Shown piece after piece: positions 36,255 to 47,700 of a DNA stretch of 64,000 bases (the first letter of the stretch is position 1; the number at the start of each line of letters is the position of its first letter). The notes under the pieces were generated by a model. It did no database searches, was not told the origin of the DNA, and saw nothing but the letters and a program-made list of their open reading frames with translations. A program made the translations under genes and the position numbers. This stretch comes from Ascarosepion bandense (taxonomy: Eukaryota; Mollusca; Cephalopoda; Sepiida; Sepiidae). The stretch spans positions 877,001 to 941,000 of the forward strand of contig JBBBDQ010000310.1 of assembly GCA_037127315.1 (NCBI GenBank), read 5' to 3'.

Positions 36255-37505
36255 CTTATATATTGGATTAAAATTAAAATAACTTTAATTATATATATAA
36301 TGATCTTCATAGAAAGTGAGAATAAGGTAAAATAAACAAGGTGAAACAAAGTTCATGAATTCATGAATGCTCTCACTAATTATATGTTTAATTTACCAAG
36401 TATTTAATACAAAGTATTATGACGGAAAACTAAGCGTAGGAAGATGGATGTGTTGTGCCAATCTTTCAAATCAGTCATCCTACGTTGAAAACCAGCTTTC
36501 TTTGAAAATCATAAACTGTCATTTATTTCACTTCATTTTATATAAAGGATTGAAACTAGTTTGATATTTTGCAAATATAATGTTTAATATGTTATATTTG
36601 TCTTCTTTTTCTTTCGTGACTGTTACAATTATTTAGTATTGTAAGAATGAAATATTTTGTGTAGAGCATAAAATATTTTATATGCAGTTTTTACTGAACA
36701 ACCCTAAAACATAAGATTTTCTCCTATACTTACTGTGCTTGCTTCTAACTAAACAATTCAATTTTAGACTCATAACTCCATAAAACTGAGTTTCAAAAAT
36801 ATTTTTCTAAATAGACAGTTGCGAATTCATGTCGAGCCTTGAGAGGATAACTTTGAAGCAAAGATTTTATACTTATTAGAAGGCAGTTGCCTTCTAATAA
36901 GTATAAAATCTTTGCTGAGAAAATGTTTCTTGAGATTCCTGTTTACCGTAAGACGTAACACATTTACTCCATTGTTTGAAAACACGGAACAACTTTAGGG
37001 TACTTCTTATGTTCACTGACACTCTTTCTTTGCAATCTTAGACAGAGTTTAAGCTTATGGCTCCTTCCAAGAAAAGACGCAACGGCTTTTATCTCTCGAT
37101 ATGTTTTTTTTTTATAATATACTTTATAGCTGACTTGGGAACTGAAAAATACTTTACTGCTGCATAAATCCTGATTTCTGAATTCAATTTTTCACACTCC
37201 GTTGTTTTAAATTAACACACAACACTTTCACAATCGCCATGTTGTTTTTGTTAGTACCTGGCTTGAAGTTAACAATGCACATTTTCTTTACGGTTAACTT
37301 AAGCTCTTTTAAAAGTTTACAGCTCGCAGATACAAACCCACAACATGGTATAAATTTTACATAGTTTATAAATTTCATAAATGATTAGAATAAATTTCTG
37401 GCACACGAATAATTTTGTCCTTATCAGTTTTTAATGTTGTGTTTTATAATGCAAATATACTGAATAAGAAAATTAAATATCAATACTTAATCATCACCCA
37501 AGTAA
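36255..37505. other. Intronic stretch with one perfect palindrome
   Basis: No gene or known element. The only striking item is the palindrome at 36,856-36,913, listed separately. Confidence 0.5.
36856..36913. repeat. Perfect palindrome, 28-bp arms, 2-nt spacer
   Basis: Left arm 36,856-36,883 starts GCAAAGATTTTATAC and ends AGAAGGCA; the right arm 36,886-36,913 is its exact reverse complement; spacer GT. No mismatch over 28 pairs. Confidence 0.95.
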
Positions 37506-37507
37506 TT

Positions 37508-37703
37508 GGAGTAGATAGACTAAACTATCGCCCGGTTCACACTCCACCTACGTCTATTGAACAGGTGAAGAGGCTTATCCCTTGTTTCCTGTTTAGGATG
37601 CGGTTTCTGGCTTTCTCTTTTCCAATCTTTTCACTCCTATGTAGCCCCCTGCACATCAGTGGCGTTACCGCCTTGCTCGGGGTGATATGATTAAAAAAAA
37701 AAA
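37508..37703 (+). mobile_element. Short LINE derivative: 5' leader joined to 3' tail
   Basis: The first ~110 bp match the 5' leader of the LINE at 15,459 (GGAGTAGA, CGCCCGGTTCACACTCC, CAGGTGAAGAGGCTTATCCC). The last ~60 bp match that LINE's 3' end at about 18,772-18,830 (CCTATGTAGCCCCCTGCACA, then GATT) and end in an A11 tract. Everything coding is missing. It therefore looks like an internally deleted, non-autonomous copy that could be mobilised in trans. No convincing target-site duplication seen. Confidence 0.75.
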
Positions 37704-37804
37704 GATCAAATTTTATTTTTTATATAAAAAGAAATTGGTTTCAATACTTGAAATGTGAATTTTTTTCATTTTAACCCCAAAATATTGTACTGTAGAGATT
37801 TTAA

Positions 37805-37936
37805 GTTTTTATAGATGGTTAATGGTAACACGTGGAAGTTTTTACAGATGGTTAATGGTAACACGTGGAAGTTTTTACAGATGGTTAATGGTAACACGTG
37901 GAAGTTTTTACAGATGGTTAATGGTAACACGTGGAA
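37805..37936. repeat. 33-bp minisatellite, four units, each with a CACGTG
   Basis: Units start at 37,805, 37,838, 37,871 and 37,904 and are identical except that the first has TTATAG for TTACAG. Each includes GGTTAATGGTAACACGTGG. Near identity means recent expansion. The array is open in two + frames, which is a by-product of the 33-bp (multiple of three) period. Confidence 0.95.
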
Positions 37937-38581
37937 GAAGATTATTAAGTTTTGCGTTCTTTGCATACGTCCGCTTGTTGATAATTTCGGATATTTGTAG
38001 ATGAATGGCAAAATAAAAATCAAGTTTCATTGACATTAATTTATTTATCAATATGCATTATTTTCTTTTTATGAATTATGCAAGAGAAATGTAGTGTTGA
38101 AATATTTTTAGTAATATTCCTTCCTTGTAAGGAAGTAAATATGCTTTGTATGAATTCGACATGTAGTATTAAATCCCTTAAATCAGATGCTTTCGAAATG
38201 GGTTGATTTTCTAAGTTTATTTAAAAATAATAAAACATTGTACGAATGAAACTCGAATTGAAAAAGTCAGACTTACTGTTGTCAGTTTTCAATTAAGTTA
38301 GTTTCCTTTTATGGTGGGTTGTATTAGTTTTTTTTCTTTTTACTATTGTATCAAGAAGACAATGACATGGGGTTACTGCTGACTACTGTACAATTTTGTG
38401 TCACTCTGGTTTAAAAAGAAATCACCCATGAATACCTGGAATAAAAGTAAATGAACCTACTTTCCTGAGTAACCTATTTTAAGGAAAATTATTTTAATAG
38501 TAAAAAGTTGGAAATTTCAAACGACGATAGCTTTGGTTGTCCAGTCAATGAATACCAAATGTTCCTTCATGACAAAATGGC

Positions 38582-38584
<3 letters not shown>

Positions 38585-38670
<86 letters not shown>
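38585..38670. repeat. Compound (CA)n(TA)n microsatellite
   Basis: Pure CA run merging into a pure TA run. Confidence 0.98.
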
Positions 38671-38671
<1 letters not shown>

Positions 38672-39329
38672 TGTTAAATGTCCGATTAAAGTGTAAACCG
38701 GATAGATATATTTTCCTTCATTCATTTCAAATTTTGCATTGGCTAAAATCGTAATTAAGGGAACACCAATAAGATCATTTTGTGCCACACTGTTTGTTCA
38801 GTGCTTGTCTTTCGTTATATTTTGTGTGTTTACTGATTGTCATCATACACGCTTAAAGCAATAAACAATGTACCTCTGTATTTGTCAATATATGCCATAT
38901 TTATGTGTTAATATGTGTGTGTGAAGTAGAGAAGACGTACATGCGCGAACGAATACCTTTGCATAATGCTTAATGATTGATGTGCTCCTTTTATATATGC
39001 AGAAGTTTTCTATTCATAAATGTGTCTCTGAAGAAATAAACGATAAAAAAAAGTTTTTCATAGCTCAATATGGATATTGAGATTTAAGAAATGAATGATT
39101 TTTTTATTCCGGCATTATTTTTTCTAAAAGCGTTATTTTTAGTAGTTGCACATGTTTAAATATACATTACTGTTGTCTCAAGCAGTATTTGATAAGCAAA
39201 AAGAGATGTCTGCTCAGCCACGTTTTCCCAAAAATAACACTTATGGAAATAAGAAATATTGAAATCTGATTTGAAGGTGTGTATTTGAAATGATTTGATC
39301 AACGTGTACCGGAGATTAGCACTTGCAAT

Positions 39330-39385
<56 letters not shown>
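39330..39385. repeat. (GATA)n microsatellite
   Basis: Pure GATA run. Confidence 0.98.
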
Positions 39386-39386
<1 letters not shown>

Positions 39387-40193
39387 AAAAAGAAACAAAG
39401 GCAAAATAAGAAAAAGATAAGTCATTTTGATGAGTATGACATACTGTAATGGTAGAAAAATCTTAGAACTTCATTGGCACTTATCAAAAATAATATCGGT
39501 CGCTGTTATTTGTGTTCTCATAAATTAATCAGGGAACTGTAAGAAATACCGATAATTAGGTATTTAAAGCAATCTAGACAGCTTCCTTTTTAATAAAATT
39601 GTGCCTCTCGGTACAAGAACTGTTCTCTTTACTTCCTTAAACTGATTCCAACAATGACGATACTTTTAGCTTGGTTTCTTAGCACTATATGTAAACCGAT
39701 GAAGGTACATCAGTTGACATGAAACAACGCCTTGTTATCGTTCACTATTTGTCTCTTTCACATACCCACTTATATTTATTTCTACATTCCTGTTTTCCTC
39801 GACACATCTCTCTCTATCTCTATCTCTCTCTATCTCTCTGTCTCCATTCCTTTCACACACACTGTATGTTACACTACTGTTTTTTTTTCTCGTGCACCTT
39901 ATCTCTTCTTTTTTTTCTTTTCTTCCACTCACGTTTTCCTGCATTCTTCTTTCAAAAACTCTTTCTTCTTTTCGTTTTTGTTTAATGTTTTCTCATTCAC
40001 TTCCTTTCTTGTTTCTCTTTTTTGTTTTTCAAGCTCACACACTTTTGCCATATTTCTTTTCTGATGCGGTCAAATGTATTCATCCCTTTTTCTCCTCTCT
40101 TTGACATTCTTTTTTCTTTCTCTCTCAATCTTATTTCCAATAACACTCTCTTTTGCTTTCCCCTCAAAAGATACTCATGCATATTTTATCCTA

Positions 40194-40201
40194 CACACAC
40201 A

Positions 40202-40256
<55 letters not shown>
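40194..40256. repeat. (CA)n(CT)n microsatellite
   Basis: Short CA run leading into a long CT run. Confidence 0.97.
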
Positions 40257-40259
<3 letters not shown>

Positions 40260-41086
40260 CAGTCTATATCTCCTTTGAACTAAGGCAAGGTATTCAGCTT
40301 TTGTAACCATTTGACAGAAAAATAAATGGACAAATATCATTGTTTGAAATCATCTCTATAAAATGGTAATGAAAAATATGAAGATCTGCTAAATAATGCA
40401 TATGAAATGGCAGGATGACTAGTATATTTCCTATTAAAATCGGATGTCGAGGATTTATTCGCAACTCGACCTCGACATACATGCCTGAACTCATTTTGTT
40501 ACCCATAGAAAAGAAGAAGTTAATGGTAATGATGACTCTGCTTTGGAATCATGCCTCACCTGACAACATTCATCTGATAACGTCAATGTTAGGAGTACTG
40601 ATACTGTTTTTGCAGTAGAAGATTGATATATGTTTATAATGTTTGAGTGTGCAAGGCTTTCTTTGCACTGCGGACACTGAATAAAAAATATCTTTATTAT
40701 CACACTGACGGACTTTTTCAAGCTGTTTATTGAAGTTGAAAAAGGAAGAGTACCAATTTAAAAATTAAAAAAAATAGTAAAGCGTTAATAAAGTACACCG
40801 TGAGTTTTGATGCCAAGGGCAGGCGTAAAACTCTGCGTGCGTGTGAACAAGAGTTTTAAAGCAATATACAAATTATGTAGTATCAAATTCTTGTTTACGA
40901 AAAAGGAACCTTAACAATACATTTTTGTATATTTAAGACATAAAATATAAAATTGGACATCGAAGTCAAAACTCGGTGCAGTTGTCAGGCTTGGTGTTAA
41001 CTTCAATGTCCTCTATTATACTTATATATGCTCTATTCCTCATATCGAGCACTTAAATATAGCATACCCTAAAACTATATTTTTAA

Positions 41087-41132
41087 CATATATATATATA
41101 TATATATATATATCATTGAATGTTGTTGTTAA

Positions 41133-41218
<86 letters not shown>
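41087..41218. repeat. TA / CA / TA compound microsatellite
   Basis: TA run 41,087-41,114, a ~20-bp spacer, CA run 41,134-41,179, and TA run to 41,218. Confidence 0.97.
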
Positions 41219-41223
<5 letters not shown>

Positions 41224-42832
41224 AAAAAAATTATTTTAATAATCTTGGTATTCATATTTTTGTTTTTTATATTGAAGTTTCCATAGATGCTTTCGTTAGT
41301 TTATTGTGTCATTAAAAATATCGTCATTGTGAGTAAATTTGTGTTGTTTTGTGCATATGTTAGCTGTTAAACATCAGGTATGCAAAGAACGCACTTCTGT
41401 GCTAAAGAGAATGTTTTTTTATTTTTTAAACCATTTTATAAGACCTTCAACTCCCTGCACTTTGTCCCGTTCTTTTCTGCAGCATTTTTCCTTCTAACAG
41501 CTTCGCTTTTTTTCCAGTTTCCTAGAAACATGCACTTCCGTACACATGTACGCACACGCACACATATGCACTGTTTACGTTCTCCATCCTTCGTCTCTTT
41601 TCCTTCAACTTTTGCAGACATCTACCTTCACCTTCTTCACTCCTATTAACGACCTGTCCGAGTTTGCTGTATCAACACCCGGTATTCAAGTAAAGACTAC
41701 GTTCTCTATTCCCATGTTCTGAATGTCATGATGGACCCGATCAGCTTCAAGAAAATGCCACTTTAGTGAAAAATACATGGATTTAGCCAAGTAAATATCT
41801 ATCCTTTACCTAATACCAGCAATCCCATTTATTATTCTTAACGTAACATTATTAGACAGGTTTTATTTTAAAATGATTTTGTGTGCATAATTGAGTACTT
41901 AGATGTATTTGCTTTTTATGTACCTTTGTGCATTCAAGTATTTTTTTATTCTGTTCAATGACTTATTTATCTTTGCTTTAAGTTCATTGAGAAGTCATTG
42001 GGATCATTGGGATGGTTATGACCAAGTCACACCCCGTGCCAACATCATCGTTTGTAAAAGATGTAATAATAATTACAAAAAGAATTGCTGCGGCATGATA
42101 TTGCTACATGACCATGAACTCTAATTGCTCCATGTTATTGATATTTTTATTTAATTTTTAACAATTCTATTTTTCTGTTGTTTTTGAATGATCTTTTTTA
42201 ATTATACATCAATCAATCAAATATCAAAGATCTGGTATTCGTACTCTGTGACAAAGAATCAACTAAGTTTGAAGATATCATAAATATGCCTTCGATAACG
42301 ATAACTGACTATCGAGGCATCCTAGAAAAGCATTGTTAGAAGCGTTACTGTTACTGTTTCGGTATTTTCTAGAGTTAGACAGTAGTGTAACATCATCGTG
42401 ACATCTTGTGCTACTCTGATCTACAATATTAACATTGTCTATCATTGCCACAACTGATACTGGAATCAAATACAGCCCAAGACTATCTCTGTGCGTAAGT
42501 ATATGCCATATTATTGTCACTTTACTGAAAGACTTCATTAAATTTATTTGAAATTCCTGATTGTGATTAATTTATCATTACTAATGTCCGAACCAATATT
42601 TTATTTGACATCTCAAAAGATATGAAACAATGTAGTTGATCTCAACTTAGGAATGGTATCAGCATACCGAGTTCAAAATTTAATGCCGCATTAACATTGA
42701 GGCTATTAGGAAAGTTTTCAAGCACCATTACTATAAACAAAGGACTTCAATAAAAAAAATTGATTTTCGGTCATTTTTGTTAAATTTTGGAAAGTGCTTT
42801 AATCCAAAGCATCTTTGACAACCCCTTCATAC

Positions 42833-42880
42833 ACACACACATACATACATACATACATACATGCGCACGCACACACACAC
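42833..42880. repeat. CA/CATA microsatellite
   Basis: ACAC, then CATACATACATA, then CACACA in sequence. Confidence 0.9.
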
Positions 42881-42932
42881 ACTGAAATCCTTCAAGTCTT
42901 AACAAAATCTTCGAACTTTTTTAATTTCCTTG

Positions 42933-43032
42933 TGTTGGCACCGACACCCTTAAAATTATATGCATTTTCATTATATTATATATTTCATTTATTATATAAT
43001 GAAAATGCATATAATTTTAAGGGTATCGATGC

Positions 43033-43037
<5 letters not shown>
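42933..43037. repeat. Long hairpin-forming inverted repeat
   Basis: TGTTGGCACCGACACCCTTA at 42,933 answers TAAGGGTATCGATGCCAACA ending at 43,037; the arms (about 45 bp) carry a few mismatches and the interior AT region also pairs. It is followed directly by a TA microsatellite (43,037-43,070). Confidence 0.9.
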
Positions 43038-43072
<35 letters not shown>

Positions 43073-43256
43073 ATTTGTTTTTCGAGCTCACCCGTCTTTT
43101 GGACACCTGTAGTTTATACTGCAGCTATGTTGAGCAGACATTAGTTACATGAGAGAGTACATAACCTGTCAAGGTCAACAGTTTCAATATCGCCAGTCCG
43201 CGCAAATCTTCAGTCGCGATGACTTGTGACTTCGTGCTAGTACAAACATCGACAGC

Positions 43257-43258
<2 letters not shown>

Positions 43259-43309
<51 letters not shown>
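43259..43309. repeat. (TG)n microsatellite at SINE end
   Basis: Pure TG run on the + strand, forming a CA tail for the minus-strand SINE next to it. Confidence 0.97.
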
Positions 43310-43311
<2 letters not shown>

Positions 43312-43612
43312 GCATCCACATACAAGCCTGTTTCGCTGTATCACAGCTCACCAGTGTGGCTAGACACATCCACTTGCTTCTGGGATCGAAACTCGACCGA
43401 TTTGGTATCAGTCGGATTCGCTACCCCCTAGGCTATAGGCGCATGGAATCAGAGAAGTGAAATTTTGACGTGTTGTATATAAACAGTGTATACACACACC
43501 AGTCACCGAAAGAACTCTATACATTTCTGAAGAGTAATGCCTTTATCGCAGAAGTGGAGACTGTTTTTATAATTTTCTTCTCTAGAGAGTTCAATCGTAA
43601 TGAAAGTATAAC

Positions 43613-43616
<4 letters not shown>
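43310..43616 (-). mobile_element. tRNA-derived SINE, copy B
   Basis: Homologous along its length to copy A (24,139-24,446) but on the minus strand. The tRNA-like part has TAGCCTAGGGGGTAGCG (A box-like) and GAGTTTCGATCCC (B box-like, close to the canonical GGTTCGANTCC). The body contains CTGGTGAGCTGTGATACAGC. It ends in CA repeats where copy A ends in TG repeats. Confidence 0.75.
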
Positions 43617-43652
<36 letters not shown>

Positions 43653-43665
43653 GAGATAAACGTAA

Positions 43666-43718
<53 letters not shown>
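43612..43718. repeat. TA / GA / TA compound microsatellite
   Basis: TA run, AG run (43,627-43,652), ~17 bp, TA run (43,669-43,717), then G7. Confidence 0.97.
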
Positions 43719-43719
<1 letters not shown>

Positions 43720-43845
43720 GGGGGGAGTGAATAAGAAACGAAGAAAATATTAACGACGTTCAAACATTAATTTAAAACTTCTCAATATTAAAATAGAGCT
43801 ATGAATATTTATTATAAATTATAGTTTAGAACATATACAAAATAT

Positions 43846-43908
43846 CATCTACTACAAAGTGTACATTTTGTTTCGGCATTGAAAAGACAATGTCTCATCA
43901 GTCAGTTA
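43846..43908 (-). ncRNA. Hammerhead-like motif, Penelope 3' region
   Basis: On the minus strand: core CTGATGA (43,895-43,901), stem II GACATTG/CAATGCC with one A-C mismatch and a 6-nt loop, GAA, stem III ACAAA/TTTGT with an 8-nt loop, then A at position 17 giving a GUA site near 43,853. Stem I pairs poorly, so I treat it as a decayed or incompletely recognised ribozyme. Confidence 0.45.
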
Positions 43909-44756
43909 GTGTGAAGAGAGATGGAAAATTACTTTCCTTATACTGGTAAATTTTGCGTGAGAGGTAAATGGAGTACAGAAAATGGGAAAAAACAATTGGA
44001 AGTTGTAAATTAGAATTTTAACAAAAAGAGGAAAGAGAAGAGAGGCATGTTGAATATTGTAGAGACAAGTTTAACAGTAAAAGATAAGGTGTGGTCCTTT
44101 ACAGCCTTTTATGGCTAGGCCTTTGGTTTTAACAAAGAGAAAGAAGTAAAAAAATGTATATGGGGTGGGAAGGAGTAAGAGAGGATGGGCTAAGAGGTGA
44201 TAGGAATTGGTAGTGGATAAACATATGTATTAATGAAGTATAAGGCTACAAATATTTTTGTATTTAAACTTGTTTAAATTTTTATATTTAATATATTTTT
44301 ATATTTAAACGTAATTTAAAATGTAAGGAAATCTTTTTTTAATAGAAAACTTTAATTAGAACACAGTATGTAGTATGAAATAAAGGCAAAATTAGAGGTT
44401 AAATATATATATAAGGAGGCAGATCACATAGTTAAAAGTGAATATCGTGGTACTAATATTAATAATATAAAGGTTTATCGTTTCTAGAGATCCTAACTTT
44501 AGATTTTGTAATTTTAGCATGATTGTAAGGTTAGTTCTTCAATGTGTTTGCAATTTACTGTGGTTTCATGCCTCCGCTTTAGTAATATGTCACTCCTCAT
44601 GTATTTAATGATTTCCATTTTTTCTTGTAGTCATAGGAAACATGGTTCCTTTACCGATTTAGATGTTCTGGCCTGTTTGAGGATTTCCCATTTAATTTTA
44701 GGTGTTTTAGGTGTTTTATTTTGTTTTTCACTTCCAAAAATATTTAGAAAGTGAAG

Positions 44757-45062
44757 TCATATTTGTTTGTCCTTGTTATTGCAGGATGAGACGTAATTGT
44801 AAAAGCGCTTTTTAAAAACGTTCATTGTGTTTCCAATATAAATTGTAGCATCCTTAGAATTCTCCACGGAGGAAATCGAATACATATATACCAGGGATTT
44901 CGTTAAACATTTATTAGGTATGGGGAATTGGTTAGGTTTTCTACAATTACAAAAGTTATTATTATGGAGCAAACTGACATGAGTGTTAGAGTTATTTTTG
45001 TTGCATGATTGCAATATTTTATTGTTATGTAAGTAAATTATTTTCCTAAATTGTTGGAGCAA
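44757..45062 (-). pseudogene. GIY-YIG nuclease module of the second Penelope-like element
   Basis: The 101-residue minus frame contains FCNCRKPNQFPIPNKC, a Cys cluster as in Penelope linker regions, then KSLVYMYSI and ATIYIGNT followed by FKKRFYNYV. The paired Tyr segments (VYMYSI ... IYIG) are the GIY-YIG-like strands, and the Arg in KKRF fits the catalytic-helix Arg. The frame continues into the RT part only after breaks. Endonuclease role in retroelement insertion is known for the class. Confidence 0.8.
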
Positions 45063-45206
45063 CTATAACTGAGTTTTATTGTATTCCTATTCAAAATTTT
45101 GCTTAAAATCTTATTTTTGGGTAGATGCTATCTATTAGCTTAAAAAATTTATGTCGCATTTTAAAATTAACTGATTAAATGGAGGGCTATACCATATGAT
45201 TTTTCT

Positions 45207-45207
<1 letters not shown>

Positions 45208-45249
<42 letters not shown>
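45208..45249. repeat. (TA)n microsatellite inside the Penelope relic
   Basis: Pure TA run followed by TTGGTGGGGG. Confidence 0.97.
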
Positions 45250-45251
<2 letters not shown>

Positions 45252-45580
45252 GTGGGGGCTACTAAATTTTTCCACAAAGTTGATCTCGGAAGATTGATAG
45301 CCGCTGTCTCTAAGAATTTTATCGTAAATTGTTTTGTGCTTATTAAATATTTTTTTTATTTGAGGAGTGTATGCTTATGCGGCGTTCAACTAATGATGGA
45401 ATATGTTTGATAACGGATCGTAGGTAATTACAACTAAGGTTTATATAGATTGGGTTAGCATTATTATTTTTCATGTAAAGTTGAAAAATATTAGAAACTA
45501 AGTCTAATGTTTTCTGAGTCTATCAACCTTACCTCCAGTGGATTTATCTAACAAGGACAAACAAAATATGACATCATTTT

Positions 45581-45810
45581 TGTCATGGTGGCATCACTCA
45601 TTCAAAGGATTGAACTCTTCCTACAACTACATATACTTCGCCTCACAAGAAGAGAGCTGAGAGAGATCAAAGATCAGCAGAGAGCGATAGGCAGGGATAG
45701 CCAAGACTGCTACTGTACGACCATTGCGGGTCCTAATTATAGTATTATTTCTTAACCCATATTTATCGTTCTACTAACAGAGTTCCAAGTATTTGTATTT
45801 TGCTGTGTTG

Positions 45811-45869
<59 letters not shown>

Positions 45870-45930
45870 TTATTTCCTATTTTGGTTGTTGTATTATTTC
45901 TTGCTGGACTTCTTAATCGGGCCCACGACA
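45581..45930 (+). repeat. 5' LTR of the Gypsy-type element
   Basis: Starts TGTCATGGTGGCATCA and ends CCCACGACA, giving TGTC/GACA termini. Contains an expanded TA run (about 45,817-45,868) that makes it about 50 bp longer than the 3' LTR. Confidence 0.88.
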
Positions 45931-46165
45931 AGTGTCGACGAAAAATCGAACAAATTCACGCGGAGATAAAAATACGTTTTTCACGTCAGTCGGAATAAAT
46001 TTACGTGGAGATATACAAAAAAGAAAATGCATAATCCCACGACAAGTGACGACGAAATATTCAAAAAATTACGCGGAGATAAAGAATTTTTCAACACCAG
46101 TCGCAACCACCAAAAGCGACGAGGAAACTCAAAAAATTCACGTTTTTGAACTACAGTCATTATAC
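45931..46165 (+). repeat. Gypsy leader with degenerate internal repeats
   Basis: The block CACGACAAGTG-CGACGAAA followed by TTCACGCGGAGATAAA recurs in degraded form near 45,925, 46,036 and 46,108. A primer-binding site is not obvious. Confidence 0.55.
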
Positions 46166-47331
46166 AAAATGGCGACAAGGTTAAAGGAAATATCTCCTTG
46201 CACAACAACATAAAAAGAAAAAAAAGTTTTTCTTTTCCCTTCTTACAGAAATAAGTGAAAAAAATTTTTCCAAACAGCAGTTGTTGAACTGTTAAAAAAA
46301 ACAATTCGAATTCCAACAAAGATTGGAAGAGAAAAAAATAGAATTACAGCAAAAAAAATAAACCAGACACATGAAATTACAAGAATTAATACTAAAAGTG
46401 ATAAACAACAAAGGATAGAACATCGAAAAAGGGTTTACATTTTCTCAGAACGCAATATGGAACTCAATTGAAAATTTCACATACTCACCTGACGAGGATA
46501 AAACCTTCGAAAACTACTTTAGAAAGTACGAGGATTTTTATAAAATTGACTGCGAGACATGATCAGACACAAAGAAATTGGGGTTGTTATAAAGAAAACA
46601 TCCGAACATACAAAGTTCGTTGACTATATATTGCCCAAAAAGACCAACGAATTAACTTTCGAGGATGTAGTGAAATGCTTAACAGAATATTTAGCCCGAA
46701 GACCTCACTTTTCCATAAAAGGTGGAAATGCTTCAATCTAACTAAGAAAGACGACGAAGACTACACCACATTCGCAACAATTGTAAATAAACACTGCGAC
46801 GATTTTAAACTATCAGAGCTCTCGTCAGACAACTTCAAATGTTTAATCTTTGTACAGTGACTAGTTTCAACATAAGACTCCGAAATGAGAAAAAGAATTT
46901 TGAGAAATCTGTAAAACAAGCCGAGATTAACATTGCAGGAACTAGCAGAAAATTGTCAGAGGTGTTTAAGCGTTAAAAAAGACTCAAGGGACATAGAAGA
47001 ATCGGACATTGCACATGTACGCAAAGTTAACAGAAATACATATTTTCAACCCTCCCCAAATCAAAACAGAAATACACAATTTTACCCTCCCTAAACAAAA
47101 AATCAGATCAATTATGAATTTAAAAAAAACTCCTTCTAGTCCGTGTTACAGATGTGGAGCTCTTTACTGGTATAAAGACTGCATGTATCGTTATAAAACC
47201 TGTTCAGCATGTAACAGAATGGGACACAAAAGTTCTCATTGCAGAAGTAAAACTAGAAATAGAAGCAGGGTAAGAGCTGCCAGAATGGAATATGAGGACG
47301 GAATAAATAGAAGAAAATACGTAGTAGTATA
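46166..47331 (+). pseudogene. Gag-like region with zinc knuckles
   Basis: Broken frames between 46,166 and 47,331. The capsid-like part is at 46,559-46,860 in two frames. The C-terminal part (47,144-47,242) has one canonical CCHC knuckle, CSACNRMGHKSSHC, preceded by a degenerate one, CYRCGALYWYKDC. The region would bind and package element RNA. Stops separate the parts. Confidence 0.75.
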
Positions 47332-47700
47332 AATTCTAATCAAAAGGATCAAATTCCAGCTTGATTCAGGCTCTGATTTGACTATCATCAGTTTACAAAC
47401 ATGGAGAAAACTGGATAAGCCCACCATGTTACGTACAAACAAAATTGCAATATCAGTAACAGGAAAAAGAATAAACTTCGAAGGAGAGGTAATCACGAAT
47501 TTAACATTCAATGGGAAAACTAAAAAACTCAAAATGTTCGTTCTAAAAAATACAGAGAACTTTTGACTTATGGGACTTACCTATTAATACCTTCTGTCAG
47601 AAAGTAGAAATTGAACCAACTGAAGCAGAGAAATTAAAAGAAAAACTAAAAGAAAAGTTCCCGACGTGTTTGCACCAGAACTTGGCAGATGTAAAAAGGT
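47332..47700 (+). pseudogene. Retropepsin-like protease region
   Basis: QLDSGSDLTII at about 47,353-47,385 contains the catalytic Asp in a DSGSD setting, as in Gypsy proteases. It is followed by NFEGEVITNLTF and a flap-like region. Frames break after 47,566. Confidence 0.7.

Larger units (their letters stand above)
37940..42930. other. Intronic stretch with microsatellites only
   Basis: Apart from the listed microsatellites I see no gene, no recognisable transposon protein and no shared dispersed repeat. C/T-rich low-complexity DNA at 39,780-40,190 yields long Phe/Leu/Ser frames without domains. The open frames at 40,415-40,618, 41,380-41,649 and 41,903-42,124 have no motif. Confidence 0.5.
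43800..45580 (-). mobile_element. Second Penelope-like element, minus strand, split by a Gypsy insertion
   Basis: On the minus strand, going down from 45,580, are the post-RT region (DFVSN-like, NPIYINLSCNYLRS near 45,430-45,475, RDSGYQSSEINFVEKF near 45,265-45,310), a GIY-YIG nuclease module (44,757-45,062), and a coding tail ending ELTLQSC near 44,520. A 3' non-coding region with a hammerhead-like motif near 43,850-43,910 follows. A TA microsatellite (45,208-45,249) interrupts it. Its inverted partner arm is at 50,552-50,880, beyond the Gypsy element. The RT catalytic core is missing. Inactive. Confidence 0.8.

Noticed and set aside
37815..38000. Repeat-containing small protein in the 33-bp minisatellite
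   Set aside because: A 33-bp period keeps several frames open by arithmetic; there is no other coding evidence.
39719..40306. Overlapping Phe/Leu/Ser-rich open frames as possible membrane proteins
   Set aside because: They come from C/T-rich low-complexity DNA and a CT microsatellite, in several frames at once, with no exon borders.
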